From Planctomycetaceae bacterium (GTDB lineage: Bacteria > Planctomycetota > Planctomycetia > Planctomycetales > Planctomycetaceae), in assembly GCA_015487825.1 (NCBI GenBank), contig WFOZ01000370.1, positions 1-6,419 on the forward strand: a DNA stretch of 6,419 nucleotides, read 5' to 3'. This document shows, piece by piece, positions 1 to 6,268 of the stretch (position 1 is the stretch's first letter; each line of letters starts with the position of its first letter). The notes beneath the pieces are model-generated. The model made no database searches. It worked only from the letters and a program-made list of their open reading frames with translations, and had not been told where the DNA came from. A program made the position numbers and the translations under genes.

Positions 1-292
1 CCTTAGGCTCTCGTGGTTCTCTGGGCTCTCGTGGTTCTCTGGGCTCTCGTGGTTCTCTGGGCTCTCGTGGTTCTCTGGGCTCCTGTGCATCTCTGGGCTC
101 CTGTGGATCTCTCGGTTCCCGTGGCTCTCTCGGCTCCTTAGGTTCTCGTGGTTCCTTAGGCTCCCGTGGCTCTCTGGTGCCTGAATCATCTGGTTTGTCG
201 GCAACCAGTCGGATCCGAAATCCTGCATCCAACCGAGTGGTAAAGGCGAAAGCCAGCACGCATGTCAGAGTTATTATATTATTCCACTTCAC
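1..292 (-). CDS. Secreted Arg-Glu-Pro tripeptide-repeat protein, 3' end beyond window
   Basis: This is the first 97 codons of a minus-strand gene that runs off the left edge. The start is GTG (complement of 290-292), with an AAGGAG Shine-Dalgarno at 299-304 and a 6-nt spacer, which is the best ribosome-binding site in the window. Residues 1-23 form a typical Sec signal peptide: Lys2, a hydrophobic core around residues 6-18, then a likely cut after Leu-Asp-Ala23. A short linker (24-39) is followed by 19 consecutive tripeptides (residues 40-96), mostly Arg-Glu-Pro with Lys-Glu-Pro, Gln-Glu-Pro, Arg-Asp-Pro and one Arg-Asp-Ala variant. The product should therefore be exported as an extended, mixed-charge, proline-spaced rod or linker. 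I do not recognise a family. Any folded domain would lie beyond the window, and the repeat could be a spacer leading to it. The neighbouring kinase is divergent, so the two are not co-transcribed. Confidence 0.75.
   Translation of the reverse strand, partial: MKWNNIITLTCVLAFAFTTRLDAGFRIRLVADKPDDSGTREPREPKEPREPKEPREPREPRDPQEPRDAQEPREPREPREPREPREPREPREPREPK
7..168. repeat. 18-bp tandem repeat coding for (Arg-Glu-Pro)2
   Basis: Nine consecutive 18-bp units run from 7 to 168. The four at 7-24, 25-42, 43-60 and 61-78 are identical. The five at 79-168 are increasingly diverged toward the gene's 5' end. Each unit encodes two tripeptides on the minus strand. In the identical copies one tripeptide uses AGA GAA CCA and the other CGA GAG CCC, so the amplified unit is 18 bp and not the 9 bp of one tripeptide. 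All changes keep the reading frame. Confidence 0.95.
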
Positions 293-301
293 GGTGATCT
301 C

Positions 302-327
302 CTTACTTGAAGTAAGTGTTTAAGTAA
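302..327 (-). promoter_or_regulatory. Dyad and direct repeats overlapping the RBS of the repeat-protein gene
   Basis: Positions 302-308 and 310-316 form a perfect 7-bp inverted repeat around G309. Read on the minus strand, the TTACTT half-site occurs again 12 nt upstream (322-327). The proximal arm overlaps the AAG of the AAGGAG ribosome-binding site (299-304). The dyad could be a repressor operator or a small RNA hairpin (6 bp, 3-nt loop) affecting ribosome access. The symmetry is seen directly; a regulatory role is inference. Confidence 0.35.
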
Positions 328-499
328 TGTTTCTGCTTCTCTAAACGAGTCTTTCTGTGTGAATCCACAATAAATCGTCATTTTTCTTATTTTTTGATTA
401 TTTCAGACCATTTTCTCTGAAAAAGTTGCCTTCATTGCTTCTGATAGAATGAACAGTTAATTTCCTTGTTTCGTACTACTATCCTGAATTATTCACGTG

Positions 500-552
500 C
501 TAGCTGGACAGTGCCAGGTTCAATTCGTTCCCAAGGTAGAGCTTGGGAACGA
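500..552. repeat. Dispersed hairpin repeat, copy 1
   Basis: A 36-bp segment (500-535) matches 6290-6325 at 32 of 36 positions and is in the same orientation. It ends in an 11-bp perfect stem (525-535 with 542-552) around a 6-nt loop. The stem core GTTCCCAAG/CTTGGGAAC is shared with copy 2, while the loop differs. The form suggests a short non-autonomous palindromic element (REP- or MITE-like) present in more copies elsewhere in the genome. No T-run follows, so it is not a standard terminator. Confidence 0.8.
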
Positions 553-659
553 GGAAAAATCCAGTCCATACCAATTACCGCTGAATAGTTACAACTCAAC
601 AGTAATCAGAATCAGCCGCGGTTCTTATCTGTTTTATGTAGTGGTTCATTTACCGTTGA

Positions 660-2393
660 ATGGCGGCTAGCAAGTTGCCGCGAATAAAAATGAAATCGAA
701 CAGTAATTGTTCGAGCGATCCTGAGATAGAATCTATGACAGCTTCAGAAGACCAATCGGGAATGACAGACAAAGCCGCGACATCTGCAGAACGGGCGAAT
801 ATCGGTTTTATCGCAGGTAGTTCTCCTGTTTATGGAGATGAGCTGGCCGTTATTCTGCAGAGCCGTCTTCGCTCTGCCACTCTGGTGCTTACGATCCTGC
901 TTTCAATTTCGTTTATGGCCAATATATTGAACAGATTCGATTCTCTGATTCTGCTGCGGATTTCCATTCTGGTAACAATTGCGGGTTGCCTGTTCAGTTT
1001 GCGAAAAGCATGTTCCTATTCCCTGGCAAGGTTGAGGGCGACAGAGCTTATTGTTTTTGGCCTGGTAATATTACAAGTTGCGTTAATGATGGTAACCAAA
1101 ATGGTCGATTTTGCGGCACAGCAGGAAACCACTTCTGTTGTTGCAGTGAAGTATCTGTTTGAGGGAGGCTGGTGTCTGCTGCTGCTTATCTACGGAATTT
1201 TTATTCCCAATCCGATGAAGCGAGCCGCGATCATTATGCTCCCTGTTTCTCTGCTGCCGATGTTAATCGTGTGGGGATTGAATTGGTTTTCTGCAGATGT
1301 TGCTCAAAGTCTGAGTACCGATCTGACTGCCCGTCCTTTTTCACTTCCTATTGCCGCAGCTTTTATCGGTATATATGGCAGCCACATTATCAGTTCATCA
1401 CGCCGGGAAGCATTTCGTGCGCGTCAACTGGGACAGTATCGACTGATAGAACAACTTGGCAAAGGAGGAATGGGAGAAGTTCACAAAGCAGAGCACGTTC
1501 TGCTCAAACGCCCTTGTGCAATCAAGCTGATAAAGACGGAGTGCGAATCGGATCTTTCTGCTATCCAGCATTTTGAACGGGAAGTGAAAACTACAGCAAA
1601 GCTGACACACTGGAATACGATTGAAATTTACGATTACGGTCACACCGACCAGGGCACTTTTTACTATGTGATGGAGTTGCTGCCGGGTTTGAGTCTGGCA
1701 GAGCTGGTTGAACAATTCGGTCCCCTTGCTCCTTCACGAGCAGTTCATTTTCTGAAACAGGTTTGCGCTGCCCTGAATGAAGCGCACTCGGTTGGATTCA
1801 TTCATCGGGATATTAAACCGGCGAATATTTTTGCCACCCATCGAGGAGGCATTTTCGATGTCGCCAAGCTGCTCGATTTTGGTCTGGTCAAAGAGCACGA
1901 AGTTGAATCAGGCGAAACTGAAAAGTCCGGCTCTTCCTTCAGCGGCACGCCACTTTATATGCCCCCGGAGCAGGCTTCTTCGTACGAGCAGGTAGATGGC
2001 CGAGCTGATATTTACTCTCTTGGTGGAGTTGCCTACTTTCTTTTGACCGGTAAACCACCTTTTCCTGAAACCAACATTGTTCGACTGATTGCAGCCCATG
2101 CCGGCGGAAAGATAGTGCCTCCTTCCAGGCTGGTTTCTTCTATTCCTCCAGATCTTGAAGCAGTTGTCCTGAAATGTCTGAAAAAGAAACCGTCTGAGAG
2201 GTATCAGAATATTACAGAGCTGCTCGATGCGTTCGAGCATTGTCAATGTGCAGATCAATGGAGCAGCAAACAGGCAAATCAGTGGTGGAAAAACAATCCA
2301 ATCCATAATTCGCTACCAGCTAAAGTCGATTCGAATTCTGCAGAGGCAACAGTCATTTATAATTCAGAGAATGAGACCAATTTCAGCCCGTAA
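660..2393 (+). CDS. Membrane-anchored Hanks-type Ser/Thr protein kinase
   Basis: The product is a 577-residue PknB-type protein kinase. Residues 1-70 are polar and probably disordered. Six hydrophobic helices follow (about 72-91, 96-114, 129-147, 167-183, 187-208, 228-245). A complete kinase domain then spans about 260-528: Gly-loop GKGGMGEV (267-274), Lys289 in CAIK, probable alpha-C Glu308, catalytic HRDIKPAN (382-389), DFG (406-408), PPE in place of APE (435-437), DIYSLG (450-455) and the conserved Arg514. All catalytic residues are present, so it should be active. An even number of helices keeps both ends in the cytoplasm. The N-terminal membrane domain may be the sensor, but I recognise no known sensor family. 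The start is uncertain: no Shine-Dalgarno precedes ATG 660, codons 14-21 lie in a repeat-like sequence, and ATGs at 690, 735 and 762 are alternatives. The substrate is unknown. A short Ser/Asn-rich tail follows the kinase. Confidence 0.93.
   Translation: MAASKLPRIKMKSNSNCSSDPEIESMTASEDQSGMTDKAATSAERANIGFIAGSSPVYGDELAVILQSRLRSATLVLTILLSISFMANILNRFDSLILLRISILVTIAGCLFSLRKACSYSLARLRATELIVFGLVILQVALMMVTKMVDFAAQQETTSVVAVKYLFEGGWCLLLLIYGIFIPNPMKRAAIIMLPVSLLPMLIVWGLNWFSADVAQSLSTDLTARPFSLPIAAAFIGIYGSHIISSSRREAFRARQLGQYRLIEQLGKGGMGEVHKAEHVLLKRPCAIKLIKTECESDLSAIQHFEREVKTTAKLTHWNTIEIYDYGHTDQGTFYYVMELLPGLSLAELVEQFGPLAPSRAVHFLKQVCAALNEAHSVGFIHRDIKPANIFATHRGGIFDVAKLLDFGLVKEHEVESGETEKSGSSFSGTPLYMPPEQASSYEQVDGRADIYSLGGVAYFLLTGKPPFPETNIVRLIAAHAGGKIVPPSRLVSSIPPDLEAVVLKCLKKKPSERYQNITELLDAFEHCQCADQWSSKQANQWWKNNPIHNSLPAKVDSNSAEATVIYNSENETNFSP
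700..722. repeat. Partial repeat shared with 6269-6291, inside kinase 5' end
   Basis: These 23 bp match 6269-6291 at 22 of 23 positions in the same orientation. At the right end of the window this block directly precedes the hairpin repeat. Here it stands alone, 148 bp after copy 1, and encodes kinase residues Asn14 to Pro21. It indicates that the annotated kinase N-terminus overlaps repeat-derived DNA, or that the true start is downstream (735 or 762). Confidence 0.7.
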
Positions 2394-2430
2394 AAATGCA
2401 TTAAGGCAGACTTGCAAACACCAAAAAACA

Positions 2431-2465
2431 GATTGTCAACTCTAAAAACAATCATAAATTATAAT
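2431..2465 (+). promoter_or_regulatory. Possible promoter region ahead of the Rieske operon
   Basis: The spacer between kinase and Rieske gene has an AT-rich patch with TTGTCA (2433-2438) and TATAAT (2460-2465). The spacing of 21 is too long for a standard sigma-70 site; TAAATT at 2455-2460, with a spacing of 16, is the alternative -10. A 6-bp inverted repeat (2431-2436 with 2448-2453) overlaps the -35-like element. This would put the start of transcription about 150 bases before the gene. The call rests on weak matches only. Confidence 0.25.
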
Positions 2466-2630
2466 TATCCATGCGGCATAGTGTCTCAGTAAGGGATTTT
2501 ACTCTTTCACTCCTGTGGTAATAACGATATAGGTAGATGTAATGGAGTATGGAGGTAGTCGTATTGGTTATCTTTGTCCTGAAATCTGAGTTAGTGAGAT
2601 CGAGTTTGTTCGCATTTGAGTTTAAGAGAA

Positions 2631-3167
2631 ATGAAAGATTCAGTCATGACATCAGAGGCTGAAAAAGCAGAAACCCCTCCCGTTGGGGGAGACGATCGAC
2701 GCTCGTTTATAGCCCGATTTTCCGGATGGTGGATGGGGTGGGGGCTGGTTTCCGGATATGGATACTTCGCATCGATGATTGTGCGTTTTTTGTATCCATC
2801 GAGCCAGTCTGAAAATAAAAACAAAAGCTGGCAGTTTGTTGCAGAGGTGAATTCATTTAAACAGGGAGACTCCCTGACATTTATCTCTCCTGCGGGTGAT
2901 AAAGCAGTTATTACGCGCATGGGGATGAAGGGCAGCGAGGCCGATTTTATTGCCCTGTCCAGTGTTTGCCCGCATCTGGGCTGTCAGGTTCATTGGGAAT
3001 CGAGCAACAACCGTTACTTCTGTCCCTGCCATGGCGGGGCGTTCGATCCGAAAGGGAAACCGACAGCAGGGCCACCGAAAGCGGCCGGGCAGTCGTTACC
3101 ACATTTTACACTGAAGGTTGAAAACGAACTGTTATATATTAAAGCCGGGACAAGATCACTTGTCTGA
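2631..3167 (+). CDS. Rieske 2Fe-2S subunit of a bc/b6f-type complex
   Basis: This is the iron-sulfur subunit that takes one electron from quinol at the Qo site and passes it to a c-type cytochrome on the outer face of the membrane. Counting from ATG 2631 it has 178 residues, usual for the family. A twin-arginine-like RRSFI (23-27) precedes a single membrane helix (about 30-54), as expected for Tat-inserted Rieske proteins. The cluster ligands are in CPHLGC (113-118) and CPCHGG (131-136): Cys113, His115, Cys131 and His134, with Cys118 and Cys133 for the disulfide. The Pro-rich loop GPP and the final beta strands follow. The start is undecided: an in-frame TTG at 2616 and ATG at 2646 also fit, and none has a strong ribosome-binding site. 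I prefer ATG 2631, with purine-rich AAGAGAA just before it. It is the first gene of the unit, 78 bp ahead of cytochrome b. Confidence 0.92.
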   Translation: MKDSVMTSEAEKAETPPVGGDDRRSFIARFSGWWMGWGLVSGYGYFASMIVRFLYPSSQSENKNKSWQFVAEVNSFKQGDSLTFISPAGDKAVITRMGMKGSEADFIALSSVCPHLGCQVHWESSNNRYFCPCHGGAFDPKGKPTAGPPKAAGQSLPHFTLKVENELLYIKAGTRSLV

Positions 3168-3245
3168 AAACTTATTCGTCTGTATTGACATTCGATCCGG
3201 CTTCTCTTTGTTGAGAATGAAAGCACCAACGAGGACACGACAATC

Positions 3246-4289
3246 ATGGGAGTCATAGGCAACTGGTTCAAAGAGCGGTTACCTCTTTCCGGCGTCGACC
3301 TGGCAGAGCTTACCAACGAACCTGTCCCCAATCATATGCGGCGCTGGTGGTGGTGCCTGGGAGGTACCCCGGCGTATCTGTTCGTGGTTCAAATTGTTAC
3401 CGGGATTCTGCTGGCAATGTACTACCAGCCTTCACCGGAAACCGCGTTTGAATCCATTGGGCGCATTACGAATGAAGTCAGTTTTGGCTGGTACATTCGA
3501 AGTGTCCACAAGTGGGCTGCGACATTGATGATCGCTGCGGTGGTATTGCACCAGATGCGGATTTATTTTACCGCTGCTTACCGCAAGCCTCGGGAAATTA
3601 ACTGGATGATCGGCATGTGCCTGTTGCTATGCACGCTGCTGCTTGGTTTTACCGGTTACAGCCTTGTCTTTGAACAGCTCAGTTACTGGGGAGTAACCGT
3701 TGCTTCTAATATTTGCGATACTGTCCCGGTTGTTGGTAGTACCATCAAGCAGATGCTGTTGGGCGGTGAGGCTTATAACGAAAACACAATCCCGCGATTT
3801 TTCATTTTACATGCAGCAGTATTACCTACGTTAATGGTGATGTTAATCGGTTTGCATATCGCCATATTGCGATTACAGGGAATTTCAGAATTGCAATTTG
3901 AAGATGAGCCTGAAGCAGGCCCGAAGCATTTCGATTTCTTTCCCGATCATCTTTACACAGAGTTGATTGTCGGACTTGTCCTGATGATTCTGCTCTCTGT
4001 TCTGGCGACTCTCTATCCTGCAGGAATGGGAACACACGCTGACCCGTTAACAACACCGGAGCATATTAAACCGGAGTGGTTCTTCTATCCATCATTCCTG
4101 TGGCTTAAGTGGTTCCCTGGAACATTTGCGGTATTGAGTTCCGGATTTATTGTATTTGTAATGTTTGTCTGGCCGTTTATCGATGCGATGATCTGCAAGA
4201 TTACCAAGCGTGATGATATTTATGTCTGGATCGGCATCGCGGGCGTGTTCATGCTCGTGGGAATGACAGTCTGGGAGGCTCTGCATTAG
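3246..4289 (+). CDS. Cytochrome b of b6/subunit IV fused type
   Basis: This is the di-heme membrane subunit of the quinol-oxidising complex. At 347 residues it is about the length of b6 plus subunit IV fused, and shorter than most bc1 cytochromes b. Seven helices are visible: four b6-like (about 38-58, 88-108, 120-140, 186-208) and three subunit-IV-like (about 238-258, 287-312, 325-344). The heme b ligands are His88/His102 and His189/His204. Spacing is 14 in the first pair and 15 in the second, as in b6 and unlike the 14/14 of bc1. Cys37 in the WCLGG motif sits where b6 covalently binds heme ci. The Qo motif is PEWF (276-279) instead of PEWY, and the usual LPW after GYS is LVF (140-142). A GAGGA (3231-3235) lies 10 nt before the ATG. 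It lies between Rieske and octaheme genes, with an 81-bp gap to the latter. Confidence 0.94.
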   Translation: MGVIGNWFKERLPLSGVDLAELTNEPVPNHMRRWWWCLGGTPAYLFVVQIVTGILLAMYYQPSPETAFESIGRITNEVSFGWYIRSVHKWAATLMIAAVVLHQMRIYFTAAYRKPREINWMIGMCLLLCTLLLGFTGYSLVFEQLSYWGVTVASNICDTVPVVGSTIKQMLLGGEAYNENTIPRFFILHAAVLPTLMVMLIGLHIAILRLQGISELQFEDEPEAGPKHFDFFPDHLYTELIVGLVLMILLSVLATLYPAGMGTHADPLTTPEHIKPEWFFYPSFLWLKWFPGTFAVLSSGFIVFVMFVWPFIDAMICKITKRDDIYVWIGIAGVFMLVGMTVWEALH

Positions 4290-4370
4290 TTGTAGAGAAA
4301 CGAGAGTTGCCAAGTATTGTAGGCAGTCGTAGAGTCCATTTTGAAAGTGCAAATTTAAGAAGAGCAAGTC

Positions 4371-6107
4371 ATGAAACTTCAAACGAAGCGAATTGTAATT
4401 GGCGTATTGGGTATCATTTTCCTGGCATCTCTGGTGCTCGTTCAGGCACTTGAAGTTGTGAAGAAGAAAGAGGAGGCAGGACTGGCTGTGACGCACGTTT
4501 CAGTTCCTGTAACGTCCAAAGGCTGCGTCGATTGTCATGGACAGGAAAAAATGACTCCCGGAATTATCGATCATTGGGAAGGGAGTACCCACGCATTGAA
4601 AGGTGTTGGTTGCGTTGAATGCCATAAGGCAGAGGAACAGGACGCAGACGCCTTTAAGCATTACGGCGAATTGATTGCAACTGTCGTTACACCAAAGGAT
4701 TGTTCTCGCTGCCATAAGAAAGAAGCAGAAGAATTCCAGCACTCGCATCACTCCAAGGCAGGAAACATTCTTGCTTCGCTCGATAACTTCCTGGCTGAAA
4801 AAGTCGAAGGTTTTCGTGATGATGAAGGTGGTCGCAGCTTCTTCAATCCGCACTCACCAACTCCTGGCCGTCCGGAAATTATTGAAGTAAACGGTTCCGC
4901 CAGTGCGTTTGTCGGTTGCCGTCAATGTCACGGCAGTAAAGTTGGTTTGGTGGGCAAAGATGGTAGCAAAATTACTTTTGAAGACCTCAAACCAGATGAA
5001 AACGGTTTACCAACCGTTAAAGAGGTTGTTGCAAATATCAAAAAAGATAAGGATGGTCGACCTGAGCTTCATGCTGACACATGGCCCAATACAGGAATTG
5101 GACGTTTGAATCTGGATGGCTCACGTGGCTCCTGTTCTGCTTGCCATTCACGACACGATTTCTCACCAAGACGAGCCCGACAGCCGGAAAACTGTGGCAA
5201 ATGTCACATGGGACCGGACCATCCACAAAAAGAAATCTTTGAAGAATCCAAACACGGCGTCGCTTATCGCGACTTGAAAGAACATTTGAATCTGGATGCT
5301 AAAGAGTGGATTCTCGGCAAAGATTATACCCAGGCACCTACTTGTGCGACTTGCCACATGTCTGGCAACAGCCGAAATGGTGGAGTAATTACACACGATC
5401 CCGGAACTCGGCTTTCCTGGACAAACCGTCCACCAGTCAGCCTGGCAATGGATACCACCAAAGACGGAAAGGTTGTGAAAACGACAGATCCTGCGGAACG
5501 GGAAAAACTGGTTTACTCAACCGCGCTGGAAAAAAGAGGCGAGATGAAAGATGTCTGTGCCCATTGCCATACGCCGGACTATATCGACAACTTCTACAGT
5601 CAGTACGACGACTTCGTTGTCCTGTTCAACGAGAAGTTCGCCAAGCCGGGTAAAGCAATCATGGGAGAATTGAAGAAACAGGGACTGATTACAAAAATCC
5701 CGTTCGATGAAAAAATCGAATATACCTGGTTCTACCTCTGGCATCATGAAGGACGCCGGGCAAGGCACGGTGCATCGATGATGGCTCCCGATTACGCTCA
5801 TTGGCATGGTATGTACGAAGTCTCCGAGCACTTCTACATGGAATTGATTCCAGAGGCACGCGAAATCGTCGAACATGCCCGAGAAGAAGGAAAAGTGAAA
5901 GAAGCTGATGCGGTCGAAAAAGTGATTGACGAAATTCTGTCCCGCAAGGAACATAAATGGAGTCCGATTCTGCTCGACAAAGGCAAAAGTAAAAAACATG
6001 CTTCTAAGACGGAAAAGGCACCTGCCAAAACGGTTGCAAAGGCTCCAGCAAAACCTAAACCGGAGAGCCCCAAAGCTCCACCGAAAAAGGAGACGCCTCC
6101 TAAGTAA
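4371..6107 (+). CDS. Octaheme c-type cytochrome, hydroxylamine oxidoreductase (HAO)-like
   Basis: The 578-residue protein has exactly eight CxxCH heme sites, starting at Cys52, 81, 111, 183, 255, 275, 325 and 396. HAO-family motifs are strong: WPNTGIGRLN (238-247), CHSRHDFS (258-265), GPDHPQ (281-286), THDPGTRLSW (341-350), DNFYSQYDDF (406-415), and HHEGRRARHGASMMAPDY (458-475) leading to HWHGMYE (477-483). By family knowledge the fourth site (Cys183) holds the catalytic heme. Members oxidise hydroxylamine or hydrazine, or work reductively on nitrite or NO; which applies here is not decided by sequence reading. Residues 8-26 are a signal peptide or, more likely, an uncleaved anchor facing the periplasm. 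The tail (about 538-578) is Lys/Ala/Pro-rich and outside the family core. An AAGAAGAG lies 6 nt before the ATG. As last gene of the Rieske/cytochrome b unit it probably takes the role of cytochrome c1/f as electron partner. Octaheme tetrathionate reductase is less likely given the HAO motifs. Confidence 0.92.
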   Translation: MKLQTKRIVIGVLGIIFLASLVLVQALEVVKKKEEAGLAVTHVSVPVTSKGCVDCHGQEKMTPGIIDHWEGSTHALKGVGCVECHKAEEQDADAFKHYGELIATVVTPKDCSRCHKKEAEEFQHSHHSKAGNILASLDNFLAEKVEGFRDDEGGRSFFNPHSPTPGRPEIIEVNGSASAFVGCRQCHGSKVGLVGKDGSKITFEDLKPDENGLPTVKEVVANIKKDKDGRPELHADTWPNTGIGRLNLDGSRGSCSACHSRHDFSPRRARQPENCGKCHMGPDHPQKEIFEESKHGVAYRDLKEHLNLDAKEWILGKDYTQAPTCATCHMSGNSRNGGVITHDPGTRLSWTNRPPVSLAMDTTKDGKVVKTTDPAEREKLVYSTALEKRGEMKDVCAHCHTPDYIDNFYSQYDDFVVLFNEKFAKPGKAIMGELKKQGLITKIPFDEKIEYTWFYLWHHEGRRARHGASMMAPDYAHWHGMYEVSEHFYMELIPEAREIVEHAREEGKVKEADAVEKVIDEILSRKEHKWSPILLDKGKSKKHASKTEKAPAKTVAKAPAKPKPESPKAPPKKETPPK

Positions 6108-6135
6108 CCTTTGATACCGTTATCCACCACTTGAT

Positions 6136-6170
6136 AAACAGGCGCAGGAAATTTCCTTCGCCTGTTTTTT
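6136..6170 (+). terminator. Rho-independent terminator of the Rieske/cytochrome b/octaheme operon
   Basis: A 9-bp perfect stem (6136-6144 with 6159-6167) continues, after one C/T mismatch, with 4 more base pairs around an AATT loop. A run of six T (6165-6170) follows. It begins 28 bp after the octaheme stop codon, so it marks the 3' end of the three-gene unit. Confidence 0.9.
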
Positions 6171-6268
6171 GTAGCAGTAGGGTGCGCCGCAACGTACATT
6201 GATACGCATGCCTATTTGGGGCTATTTTGTGTGGCCTTCAGCCAAGAAAACGGAACATCGAAGTTACG

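Larger units (their letters stand above)
293..659. other. Intergenic region between two divergent genes
   Basis: This 367-bp gap holds the ribosome-binding site and dyad of the minus-strand repeat-protein gene (299-327), a very AT-rich stretch (about 366-430) and one copy of the hairpin repeat (500-552). Promoters for both divergent genes should lie here, but I see no convincing -35/-10 pair on either strand. No coding potential or RNA gene was recognised in it. Confidence 0.6.

Noticed and set aside
8..184. Open reading frame on the plus strand through the 18-bp repeat (Leu-Ser-Trp-Phe-Ser-Gly periodicity)
   Set aside because: The frame is open only because the repeat lacks stops. It ends in TGA right after the repeat, while the minus strand has an RBS, a signal peptide and a consistent frame.
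1908..2306. Long antisense frames inside the kinase and the other large genes
   Set aside because: They are opposite-strand shadows of well-supported genes and show no domain, RBS or composition of their own.
2541..2588. 15-codon reading frame starting ATGGAGTATGG in the kinase-Rieske spacer
   Set aside because: It is too short and has no convincing RBS or composition support; it is probably chance in the leader region.
2616..2630. TTG start giving a Rieske protein five residues longer
   Set aside because: No ribosome-binding site precedes it, and two ATGs follow within 30 bp; the extra residues are not needed for the twin-arginine segment or the helix. It remains possible.
4371..6107. Octaheme tetrathionate reductase or nitrite reductase NrfA as identity of the multiheme protein
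   Set aside because: There is no CxxCK heme site as in NrfA or OTR, and several extended motifs match the HAO family.
6176..6205. Imperfect GGTGCGCCGCAACGTAC segment resembling a short dispersed palindrome
   Set aside because: The inverted repeat has a mismatch in a five-base arm and no second copy in the window, so it cannot be supported here.
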